A stretch of 24,156 nucleotides of DNA from Caldithrix sp. (GTDB lineage: Bacteria > Zhuqueibacterota > Zhuqueibacteria > Oceanimicrobiales > Oceanimicrobiaceae), in assembly GCA_004357015.1 (NCBI GenBank), contig SMXE01000091.1:1-24156 (forward strand), in the 5' to 3' direction. A program made the position numbers and the translations under genes. Position 1 is the stretch's first letter. Each line of letters starts with the position of its first letter. This document shows, in pieces, positions 1 through 6,733 of the stretch. The notes below the pieces were generated by a model. That model was not told the DNA's origin and made no database searches. It worked only from the letters and a program-made list of their open reading frames with translations.

Positions 1-1
1 A

Positions 2-769
2 GAAGGTGGCTTCCAGGTGGTGCCGGAACAAACTTTTATGATGGCGCTCTATTCCGATGCTTTATGGAAATACATTCAGGAATTCTCACCATCGGATCCA
101 GCACGGCAGCAACTCATCGATAAGTTCGCGCTTCTGGCCGATCTATTTGATAACTACGCCCGCAAGAGTCCTGGGCAGGAAGAGTATTGGAATTTCTGGC
201 CCATTCCGGACAATAGTCAATCGCCCCAACCTGAACGCGATCCAAACAATCCGGATGGTACGGTTTTCTGGAATGGTAAGGGACTCATGGCGGGCACTTA
301 TGCCTACGCCTACGATTTAACCGGCGAAGCAAAGTACAAGACCCTGGCCATGAACCTGCTCGCTGATATTTCGGCCGGCGGCGCCTTTGGCGAGGAATTT
401 TGGGGCAAAGCCTCTTCCCAGGCGATGAAGAATCTGCTCCATGCCGTCGCCATTGTTGAAGGAACTCCGACCAGCGTTTATGATCCACATGAAGGTTCAA
501 TTCCAACAGCGTTTGCATTGTATCAAAATTACCCGAACCCGTTCAATCCGGCCACTACAATCAGGTATTCCGTGGCTCGCGAGCAACAGGTCACCTTAGC
601 AGTATATGATCTTTTGGGCCGCGAAGTCGTGACGCTGGTGGATAAACGTCAGGTCCCGGGAGAATACGCCGTCTCGTTTGATGCGGGTGGATTGGCGAGC
701 GGCGTTTATTTCATCAGGCTGCAAGCAGGCAGTGAAGTACTTTTGCGCAAGATGCTGCTGGTGCGCTGA
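2..769 (+). CDS. Secreted protein with T9SS type A sorting domain (5'-truncated)
   Basis: The reading frame is open to the left edge, so only the last 255 residues are present. The N-terminal two thirds are helical and rich in Trp, Tyr and Ala (for example MALYSDALWKYIQEF and GLMAGTYAYAYDLTGEAKY), resembling the end of an alpha/alpha-barrel such as those in polysaccharide lyases or six-hairpin glycosidases. That family assignment is a guess. After a short linker comes a clear T9SS type A C-terminal domain of about 80 residues: LYQNYPNPFNPATTIRYSV, then VYDLLGREVVTLVD, then SGVYFIRL, ending RKMLLVR. This domain is removed during export through the T9SS, so the product is expected to be surface-attached or released. 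The GTG at 17 is internal, not the start. Confidence 0.85.
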   Translation, partial: EGGFQVVPEQTFMMALYSDALWKYIQEFSPSDPARQQLIDKFALLADLFDNYARKSPGQEEYWNFWPIPDNSQSPQPERDPNNPDGTVFWNGKGLMAGTYAYAYDLTGEAKYKTLAMNLLADISAGGAFGEEFWGKASSQAMKNLLHAVAIVEGTPTSVYDPHEGSIPTAFALYQNYPNPFNPATTIRYSVAREQQVTLAVYDLLGREVVTLVDKRQVPGEYAVSFDAGGLASGVYFIRLQAGSEVLLRKMLLVR

Positions 770-789
770 TTTGACCGGTAAGGGTACAT

Positions 790-892
790 CCCAAAACCGC
801 ATATTCATGCGTTGTCTCACCAATAAATGCTGCTAATCACGATAATTATTTCCGGCAACGGCACACCCAAAAGCCGCATACTTATGCGTTGT
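790..892. repeat. Pair of short direct repeats, each containing a CGCAT/ATGCG hairpin
   Basis: Two near-identical units of 26-27 bases lie at 790-815 and 866-892. Each begins CCCAAAA, continues with a hairpin (CGCAT...ATGCG) and ends in GTTGT. They differ by one inserted G and two substitutions and are 76 bases apart, in the gap between the T9SS cargo gene and the peroxiredoxin. The function is not known. Confidence 0.6.
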
Positions 893-897
893 TTTTT
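872..897 (+). terminator. Possible weak terminator after the T9SS cargo gene
   Basis: The second repeat copy forms a hairpin CGCATA-CT-TATGCG (876-888) followed after TTG by TTTTTT (892-897). The stem is short, and the first repeat copy lacks the T run, so this may be a repeat element that happens to terminate weakly. Confidence 0.35.
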
Positions 898-960
898 GCA
901 AAGACAAAGGTTACATTCGAGATAAGAAAGACAAAGTCATAATCTCAAAGGAGGAGTATC

Positions 961-1020
961 ATGCGAATCAAAAAATTATTATTGTGGACATTATTGATCA
1001 TCTTTCTTGAGAAAAACTAA
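961..1020 (+). CDS. 19-residue hydrophobic leader-like peptide upstream of peroxiredoxin
   Basis: An ATG preceded by a very strong ribosome binding site (AAAGGAGG, about 6 bases upstream) opens a 19-codon frame, MRIKKLLLWTLLIIFLEKN, that ends in TAA. The peroxiredoxin's own ribosome binding site (GGGAGG) begins just after this stop and its ATG lies 12 bases further on, an arrangement typical of translational coupling. The peptide has the basic N-terminus and hydrophobic core of a signal peptide but no cleavage site and no mature part. It could be a regulatory leader peptide, a small membrane peptide, or the remnant of a secreted protein whose body was lost. No conservation evidence is available from one sequence. 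Confidence 0.45.
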   Translation: MRIKKLLLWTLLIIFLEKN

Positions 1021-1032
1021 GGGAGGTACAAA

Positions 1033-1692
1033 ATGAGTTTAAGAATTAATGATGAAGCGCCTGATTTTACGGCCGCCACAACTGAGGGCACGATTAACTT
1101 TCATGAATGGATAGGCGATAGCTGGGCGGTGCTCTTTTCGCATCCGAAAGACTTCACGCCGGTCTGCACCACCGAACTGGGATACATGGCCGGTCTGGCG
1201 CCAGACTTTGCAAAGCGTAACTGCAAAGTCATCGGTTTAAGTGTTGACCCGGTGGAAAACCACAAGGGCTGGGCCAAAGATATCGAAGAAACCCAGGGCC
1301 ATGCCGTCAATTTTCCCATGATCGGAGATACGGATCTGGCCGTGTCGAAACTTTACAATATGTTACCGGCAAAGGAAAGCGGTACATCCGAGGGCCGCAC
1401 TGCAGCTGCAAACGCAACCGTACGTTCTGTTTTTATCATTGGTCCGGATAAAAAAATCAAGCTGATGTTGACCTATCCAATGACCACTGGTCGTAACTTC
1501 GATGAAATTTTGCGGGTGCTCGATTCCATGCAATTAACCGTCGAGCATAAAGTCGCAACGCCTGCCAACTGGAAAAATGGCGACGATGTCATTATCGTAC
1601 CGTCGGTATCAGATGATGAGGCGAAAGGGATGTTCCCGGAGGGTTGGAAAACAGTTAAGCCCTATTTGCGGGTTGTTAAGCAGCCTGCATAA
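1033..1692 (+). CDS. 1-Cys peroxiredoxin (Prx6 subfamily, AhpC/TSA)
   Basis: The 219-residue product reduces hydrogen peroxide, alkyl hydroperoxides or peroxynitrite through a cysteine thiol. The peroxidatic cysteine is C45 in the family motif HPKDFTPVCTTE (residues 37-48). R131 in NATVRSVFIIG fits the usual active-site arginine. The only other cysteine is C64, and there is no resolving cysteine in the C-terminal part, which fits the 1-Cys Prx6 class. The C-terminal arm (TPANWKNGDDVIIVPSVSDDEAKGMFPEGW) and the length are also typical of Prx6 and longer than AhpC or BCP. There is no signal peptide, so it is cytoplasmic. GGGAGG lies 6 bases before the ATG. The gene is monocistronic apart from the short leader ORF upstream, and no OxyR-like site was recognised. 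Confidence 0.95.
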   Translation: MSLRINDEAPDFTAATTEGTINFHEWIGDSWAVLFSHPKDFTPVCTTELGYMAGLAPDFAKRNCKVIGLSVDPVENHKGWAKDIEETQGHAVNFPMIGDTDLAVSKLYNMLPAKESGTSEGRTAAANATVRSVFIIGPDKKIKLMLTYPMTTGRNFDEILRVLDSMQLTVEHKVATPANWKNGDDVIIVPSVSDDEAKGMFPEGWKTVKPYLRVVKQPA

Positions 1693-1709
1693 TAGTGTAT
1701 TAAATTTTC

Positions 1710-1913
1710 AGCCACGGATTCACACGGATTGAACACTGATATGGCAGAATCTACCAGGGAGCATTTGGTAGTACCAATAACATTACTTTGACTTTTCTTG
1801 ACTTTATATGTTTTAAACTTAGTCATTGTCATATCGACAAAAGTTTTGTCGATGGTTGGCGCTATGCGCCTAAACTCATTTTAGCCGTGCCCAATCCGTG
1901 CGAATCAGTGGCT
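1710..1913. repeat. 204-bp inverted-repeat element (MITE-like or structured)
   Basis: Arms of 22 bases at 1710-1731 (beginning AGCCACGGATTCACACGG) and 1892-1913 match as inverted repeats at 20 of 22 positions. Inside lie a perfect 21-base palindrome at 1833-1853 (arms ATCGACAAAA and TTTTGTCGAT around a central G) and a GGCGC-TAT-GCGCC hairpin at 1858-1870. No ORF and no obvious target-site duplication is visible. It could be a non-autonomous mobile element or a structured transcript. Together with the terminator at 2054-2089 it accounts for what can be recognised in the 473-base gap 1693-2165. Bases 1914-2050 show nothing recognisable. Confidence 0.6.
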
Positions 1914-2053
1914 TATCTTTAGTTGCGGCTCTGCAGCGCTAGGAGATCTTCGCTCTTGTACACTCGCTACGACACCCGCTGTCAATCGTAGTCCCGCTGG
2001 TCTCACAGTTCTGCGTTACTGACGCCCAAACAGAAAAAATGTCTGATCACCCG

Positions 2054-2089
2054 CAAAAATAAGGCCCAGGTCTTGGGTGACCCGGGCCT
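2054..2089 (-). terminator. Rho-independent terminator of the HzsA-like operon
   Basis: Read on the minus strand, a stem of 10 pairs with one mismatch (AGGCCC-A-GGT at 2062-2071 against 2080-2089) with an 8-base loop is followed by a short T run (the complement of AAAAA at 2055-2059). It lies about 75 bases beyond the stop of the last gene of the minus-strand operon. Confidence 0.7.
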
Positions 2090-2165
2090 CTGGCTCAATT
2101 AGTGGGTGGGATAAAGGGGGATTCTTTACAGATAGTTTCTTGTCCGTGGCGTCGCCACTCACCGA

Positions 2166-4766
2166 TCATTTCATCAGAATCAGCTTTCTGACCTCTACAA
2201 AGTCGCCCGCATTGAATTGGTACACATAAACGCCGCTTGAAACCGGTTTCTCGAATTTGTCTCTGCCGTTCCACACAACCGAGTGCCTTCCCGGCGGAAG
2301 TTGCTCGTTGACCAGCACCTTCACCGTCTGGCCCAGCATATTGTAGACTTTCAGCGTTACCTTGTCGTTGAAATCTGCCGGCACACCAAACTGGATTGTG
2401 GTATTCGGGTTGAACGGATTCGGGTAATTCTGCGACAGGCTGAATGCCTCTGGCACCTGCGAACCGCCATCGTGCAGAACCGGTGGACTTGCGGGGTCGA
2501 AATTCGCCTCCCGCAGCCAGAGCTGCGAAATCAGGGCGTCGCCGTCGCCCGCGATTTTGCTGATGCGGACATTGATTTCACCATCAGAATAAGTAGCCCT
2601 CGGAAGCTCTAACCAATCCACGCTCTTCCGTCCAACTGGCACCTCCAGGCCGTCCAAAACCCGGGTGTCATCGACGATGATCGATTGCTTCAGATAGTAG
2701 CCTGCCTCGTTGAGGAATTCGGCTTTGATTTCATAATCAACGCTTGGATTCAGGTCCGTGAAACGGTAGATTACTTCCGAGGGATGGTGCGCAATGGTCT
2801 GAGATGGAGCGTCGCCCCACTCAGCGCTCCGCACGCCCTGCACCAGGTGTGCGTCGCGATATGTATCCGAACCGCTGTCTTCGTGATAGTACAGCGGCAA
2901 ATAAAACTCAGGTGTTTCTTTTATCACTGTCGCGGCGCCGTAGCTCGATTCAGCCGAAAGCTGCAAACGGTAGTACCCTGGCTCAACTTGCCAGCCAAGA
3001 TCGTCGCGGCGCTGCCAGACGAACTCTTTGTCGCCCGGGATCATCCAGCCCAGCGGCATTTGACGCACGGTCACATCTGTGCGGTCGTCGATAATCGAGA
3101 GGGTCACGTTGCCGTGATCGGTCAAGGTTGAGTTGACGACCATCCGGTCGAGGTCATGGCTCAAGCTGACATTGAAGCTCTGTAAGTCCACGCCCAGTTG
3201 AAACCGTTCCGCTCCGGATTGCTCAGACCACTTTTCAAGGGTCATGGCCTGGTCGTAACCGGCCCAGTAGTTCCGGTTCTCTGCTGCAACGAAAACGCGG
3301 CCGAACACGACGCGAAAGCTAACAGGGTCGACAATGGCGTCCCCCTCGCCCTGGATGGTTGCGATGGGTTGCAGGTCCGATGAAAGCTTCAGTATTTCCC
3401 GGTAGCTGCGGTCTGTGACGTAAACATTTCCCCAGTGGTCGACGTCCACCGAAGTAAACTGACTCTCTTCTTTGCTGCTGTACGCCTTGCTCCACTGCAA
3501 CCCACCTTCTGCAACAACGAGCTTGGCGATTCGCCTGTTTCCGGTATCGGCAACGTAGAGGCAGCCATCAGAAACGCCGTTGAACCGGCCCACGGCCACC
3601 GCTTTGGGGCCCGTAAACGAACCGGCAGATTTGCCGGCGCTGCCGTAGCTGTAGCGCAATGACGCGCTTTCATCTCCTGCGGCGAATCCCAGAATCCGGT
3701 TGTTGCCTGTGTCGGCAATCCAGATGATATCGTCTGCAGAAACGAAAGGCGTGCCCGCGTCATCCCACGCGACATCGTAAGGCAAGTTAAGCTGCCCGGC
3801 GCCGAAGTCAAACACATACTCCAATCGCGTCGACTCACCATTGCCGGTTATCTGCAATACCACAATGCGGTTGTTGCCCGTATCGGCAACATAGATTCTG
3901 CCGTTGACATCCCGGTCGATGCCGTGTGGACGATTCAATTTCTGCGAGTCGGTGCCGCTGTACGTCTTTATCCAGCCATCATAATCACCATAAACGATCC
4001 GGTTCCAGGCCGGGTCCGTCACAAGTTGCACATACCTGGCCGCGAAGAACGGAGCGCTTTCGAGCTGGGTAACGGAAGAAAACAGCACGCCCGAGTAGGG
4101 TTTGCTAAAAAGCTGCCGGTCGAGTTTGTCTCTCGTGACCGCGCTGGTCAGCTTGCTGATGCGGTGTCCCTTGCTGAGGTCTCTGCGGATGAGCGTTTGA
4201 TTCGAATCGTTCCTCTTCTCTGCAAAGATCTGATAGAAGTCAGAAGCACCGTCTTCACCCGCCGGGCTTGCGGCGGCTGCGATCTGTCCGAACAGACCCT
4301 TCGACTGCGTCAACTTCCACTGCTTGTTTATCTTGCGAAATGTCAATTCGATCTCTGCCTTCGAGTCAGTATTGGGGGAAACGATGCGCCCGGAGACGAT
4401 TGCCAGTTCATCCTTCAAAGAGATTCGAAATGTCCTTAACTTTATCTTCGGCAGCAAATGTGAACTAATTGATTCAAAGATGTCATTCTTATTAAAATCC
4501 TGCAAAATGCTTGTGGAACTACCGTCTGCGTCGAAATTGCGCTCAACAAAATCCGGCGTCATGGTGGCCTCGAGGGCTTCCACATCGCCCTTGCGGAGAC
4601 TTTGCCATACTCTGTCTACTGCAAATTCGACGAGTCCTCGGTCATCCACCTTTGCGTAGTGCAGACCCAGGTCTTCAGGATCCGATTTCTTGTTTGAATA
4701 AAACCCCATTGAAGATATTAACAGACACGATGCTGCAATGATCTTTAGTGCTGCTCTTATTCTCAT
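2166..4766 (-). CDS. NTF2-like + NHL-repeat beta-propeller protein with T9SS type A sorting domain
   Basis: The 866-residue product is secreted. The start is placed at ATG 4766 because it begins a signal peptide (MRIRAALKIIAASCLLISS), has AAGGGA upstream and lies 16 bases after the preceding stop. The longer frame to 4898 would run into the neighbouring gene. Residues of about 35-160 resemble an NTF2/SnoaL-like domain (VDRVWQSLRKGDVEALEATM). Residues of about 277-480 hold four NHL repeats with the signature YVADTGNNRIV or close variants, building a beta-propeller used for binding partners or ligands. A beta-rich middle region follows. The end (SLSQNYPNPFNPNTTIQF, VYNMLGQTVKVLVN, SGVYVYQF, VRKLILMK) is a T9SS type A sorting domain. 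It is the last gene of the operon that starts with the HzsA-like protein. The ligand is unknown. Confidence 0.88.
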   Translation of the reverse strand: MRIRAALKIIAASCLLISSMGFYSNKKSDPEDLGLHYAKVDDRGLVEFAVDRVWQSLRKGDVEALEATMTPDFVERNFDADGSSTSILQDFNKNDIFESISSHLLPKIKLRTFRISLKDELAIVSGRIVSPNTDSKAEIELTFRKINKQWKLTQSKGLFGQIAAAASPAGEDGASDFYQIFAEKRNDSNQTLIRRDLSKGHRISKLTSAVTRDKLDRQLFSKPYSGVLFSSVTQLESAPFFAARYVQLVTDPAWNRIVYGDYDGWIKTYSGTDSQKLNRPHGIDRDVNGRIYVADTGNNRIVVLQITGNGESTRLEYVFDFGAGQLNLPYDVAWDDAGTPFVSADDIIWIADTGNNRILGFAAGDESASLRYSYGSAGKSAGSFTGPKAVAVGRFNGVSDGCLYVADTGNRRIAKLVVAEGGLQWSKAYSSKEESQFTSVDVDHWGNVYVTDRSYREILKLSSDLQPIATIQGEGDAIVDPVSFRVVFGRVFVAAENRNYWAGYDQAMTLEKWSEQSGAERFQLGVDLQSFNVSLSHDLDRMVVNSTLTDHGNVTLSIIDDRTDVTVRQMPLGWMIPGDKEFVWQRRDDLGWQVEPGYYRLQLSAESSYGAATVIKETPEFYLPLYYHEDSGSDTYRDAHLVQGVRSAEWGDAPSQTIAHHPSEVIYRFTDLNPSVDYEIKAEFLNEAGYYLKQSIIVDDTRVLDGLEVPVGRKSVDWLELPRATYSDGEINVRISKIAGDGDALISQLWLREANFDPASPPVLHDGGSQVPEAFSLSQNYPNPFNPNTTIQFGVPADFNDKVTLKVYNMLGQTVKVLVNEQLPPGRHSVVWNGRDKFEKPVSSGVYVYQFNAGDFVEVRKLILMK

Positions 4767-4782
4767 GACTGTTTCCCTTGAT

Positions 4783-5892
4783 TTAGTAGTTAAACACCAA
4801 TCCGAACTGAAAGATGTCTGCCGTGAAGTCGTTTGAAGTGAAGTAGCGTTCGTACTTGCCCTCAAAAGTCGCGACCGACATGAAGGACAGGAAGCCATCC
4901 TTGACCAGGTCTTTCAGTTTGTATTCAATTTTGAAACCAAACAAATGCGCATTAAATTTCTCCAGCTTGTAATCGGAAGTCATGTAGGATTGCGGTTGTG
5001 AATAGCTGGATTTGAAGAATTCCGCCTGTGTCTGGTCGTAGTAACGGTAACGGTAGCGAATCAAAACTTTGTCGCTGAAGTATTGGTGATAAAACACGTT
5101 GAGCGTATGTGACCGCACTTCCCAATCATCCCGGTAGTAGCGGTACTCAACGTTTACTGCCGCCTGCGTGCGAAAGTACCTGCTCAGCTTGAAAAACACC
5201 GCGGCCCGCGTTCTTGCCAGCGGGTGGTTTTCGGCAAGAATCTGGCCACCAGCATTCACCGTACGATAAGGATTGCTCTGAAATCCATCTACGTATGAAA
5301 AGTCCACGCCAACCCTGCCGATCATGTTTGGACTCAAGGCCTGGGTCAGGGCAACATCCGCGTTGTGTGATTTTCTGGTGTGAGACGTGTCCGCACCGAT
5401 GGGGTCAATGTCATCCCAGCCGTAACTGTAGAATGCCGACAGGTTGGTGTTCTTCTGATTGAAGTCCGCATTCGCGGAAACCGTGGCCATCCTGCCGATG
5501 TAGTCGTTTTCTGTGCTGTAGTAGTAACTGCCGCTAATGCCCGGCAACCCAATCCCAACGTTAATTTCGTTGCGATCTTTTGTGTACGATTCGTCGGCTG
5601 GCTTGTCATCATCCACGGGCCTCGAAGCGCCGGTGACACCGTCCGTTGGCGAGGGGGTGGCGGCCAGCCCGCGCAAAGGCGGTATTTCGATCCGGTCCAG
5701 GCTGTAGCGCAGCAGCAATTGCAGATTGCCGATCAGGCTTTTGACGACTTCTACCGCGGGCGACTGCACCTCGGTGCCCGTGTTGTCGGTAAACACGTTG
5801 GTGCGGACGCTCACTTTCTCCTTCGCGAAGATGAGCCCGACGTGTGAAAACACGAGAATGCACACCAGAATTTTGATCGTCGCTTTCTTCAT
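4783..5892 (-). CDS. DUF3570 outer-membrane beta-barrel protein
   Basis: The 369-residue product begins with a signal peptide (MKKATIKILVCILVFSHVGLIFA). ATG 5892 is preferred over the frame start at 5922, which only adds residues before the signal peptide. After an N-terminal strand region (SVRTNVFTDNTGTEVQSPAV) comes a polar segment rich in Asp, Pro and Thr (about residues 85-115). Then come alternating strands rich in aromatic residues (GSYYYSTENDYIGRMATVSA, NLSAFYSYGWDDID, RYRYRYYDQTQAEFF), ending FQFGLVFNY, the aromatic C-terminus expected for insertion by the Bam complex. Order and motifs match the DUF3570 family as I remember it. That family commonly sits next to a DUF4266 lipoprotein, as here. 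A pore or receptor role is likely, but no substrate is known. Confidence 0.85.
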   Translation of the reverse strand: MKKATIKILVCILVFSHVGLIFAKEKVSVRTNVFTDNTGTEVQSPAVEVVKSLIGNLQLLLRYSLDRIEIPPLRGLAATPSPTDGVTGASRPVDDDKPADESYTKDRNEINVGIGLPGISGSYYYSTENDYIGRMATVSANADFNQKNTNLSAFYSYGWDDIDPIGADTSHTRKSHNADVALTQALSPNMIGRVGVDFSYVDGFQSNPYRTVNAGGQILAENHPLARTRAAVFFKLSRYFRTQAAVNVEYRYYRDDWEVRSHTLNVFYHQYFSDKVLIRYRYRYYDQTQAEFFKSSYSQPQSYMTSDYKLEKFNAHLFGFKIEYKLKDLVKDGFLSFMSVATFEGKYERYFTSNDFTADIFQFGLVFNY

Positions 5893-5922
5893 TTCAGACT
5901 TCCGGTTAGGTTCTCCACACAC

Positions 5923-6153
5923 CTAATTGCAGGCGCAGCCGCCGCCGGCCCCGCCATTGCCGCCGATGCTGCCTTCGCGCGTTTCCAGAAAATGGCGTTC
6001 CATGGCGCGCTCCTCTCCGAACGCGTCGAAGTCCATGATCCGGTCAGCCAAATTTTCACGCTCGTAAGGCTTGACCACCGCGCAGCCACCGAAAATATAT
6101 GCGAAGGCCAGAATTGAAATGGCTGAAATGACAAGAAATATGAAATCACGCAT
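5923..6153 (-). CDS. DUF4266 mini-lipoprotein with Gly-rich CxC tail
   Basis: The 76-residue product has a signal segment ending in FGGC, so C24 is the likely lipidated cysteine. The conserved family block VKPYERENLADRIMDFD follows (residues 27-43). The protein ends in a glycine-rich tail closing with GGGCACN, which places a C73-A-C75 pair at the extreme C-terminus. This architecture is that of DUF4266. The ribosome binding site, GGAGGTGATC, is a near-perfect anti-16S match. The gene sits 30 bases before the DUF3570 barrel and 18 bases after the thioredoxin. The CxC pair could bind copper or another soft metal, or be a thiol substrate of the thioredoxin. That is inference, as no function is established for the family to my knowledge. 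Confidence 0.88.
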   Translation of the reverse strand: MRDFIFLVISAISILAFAYIFGGCAVVKPYERENLADRIMDFDAFGEERAMERHFLETREGSIGGNGGAGGGCACN

Positions 6154-6171
6154 GAATGATCACCTCCGTTT

Positions 6172-6714
6172 TCACGAACCATTTTTAGAAGACGAGCTTC
6201 TCGTTGTTCGACGTTCACTTCTGCCCTGCTTCAGAAGCAATTCGATCTGTTGCTTGTATGCCTGATACTGCTCCGCCTCAAAACCGGAATGGACAAACCG
6301 TATGATGCCGGTTTTATCGATAAGGAAGGTGGTCGGCATGGTTGAAACGTCGTATGCGGCTATCACCTTTTTTCGTTTATCCCACAACGGATCCAATTTT
6401 ATGGAATACTTGTTGAGAAAATCGATGGCGTTTTGCGGCCTGTTGTCGATGTTCACCGCCACCACCACCAACCCCTTTTTGCCGTATGTTTTGCGCAGAA
6501 CATCCAGGTAAGGCAGCTCTTCGCGGCAGGGCGCGCACCAACTGGCCCAAAAATCCAGCAGAACCACTTTGCCTTGAAGGTCACTGAGCTTCACGACGTC
6601 CCCACGGTATGATCTGAGTGAAAAATCGATGGCCTTCGCACCTGGCTCCGGCTGTTTGGCCAGGCTGGCCTGCATCAGAAAACCAAGCAGAATTAAAAGA
6701 GGTAGCAACTTCAC
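6172..6714 (-). CDS. TlpA-like periplasmic thioredoxin-fold oxidoreductase
   Basis: The 180-residue product has a signal peptide (MKLLPLLILLGFLMQASLA) and a TlpA/ResA-type thioredoxin fold: LDFWASWCAPCREE with the redox pair C60/C63, and the cis-proline loop STMPTTF (P127). Proteins of this type reduce disulfides in the periplasm, typically apocytochrome CxxCH motifs or copper-site cysteines. The start is GTG at 6714 with AAGGAG 7 bases upstream. The C-terminal 18 residues are a basic Ser/Arg-rich tail, unusual for the family. It lies 19 bases after the di-haem HzsA-like gene and 18 bases before the DUF4266 gene, so plausible clients are the haem-binding or CxC cysteines of its operon partners. 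Confidence 0.92.
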   Translation of the reverse strand: MKLLPLLILLGFLMQASLAKQPEPGAKAIDFSLRSYRGDVVKLSDLQGKVVLLDFWASWCAPCREELPYLDVLRKTYGKKGLVVVAVNIDNRPQNAIDFLNKYSIKLDPLWDKRKKVIAAYDVSTMPTTFLIDKTGIIRFVHSGFEAEQYQAYKQQIELLLKQGRSERRTTRSSSSKNGS

Positions 6715-6733
6715 TTCTCGTCTCCTTTTTCAA

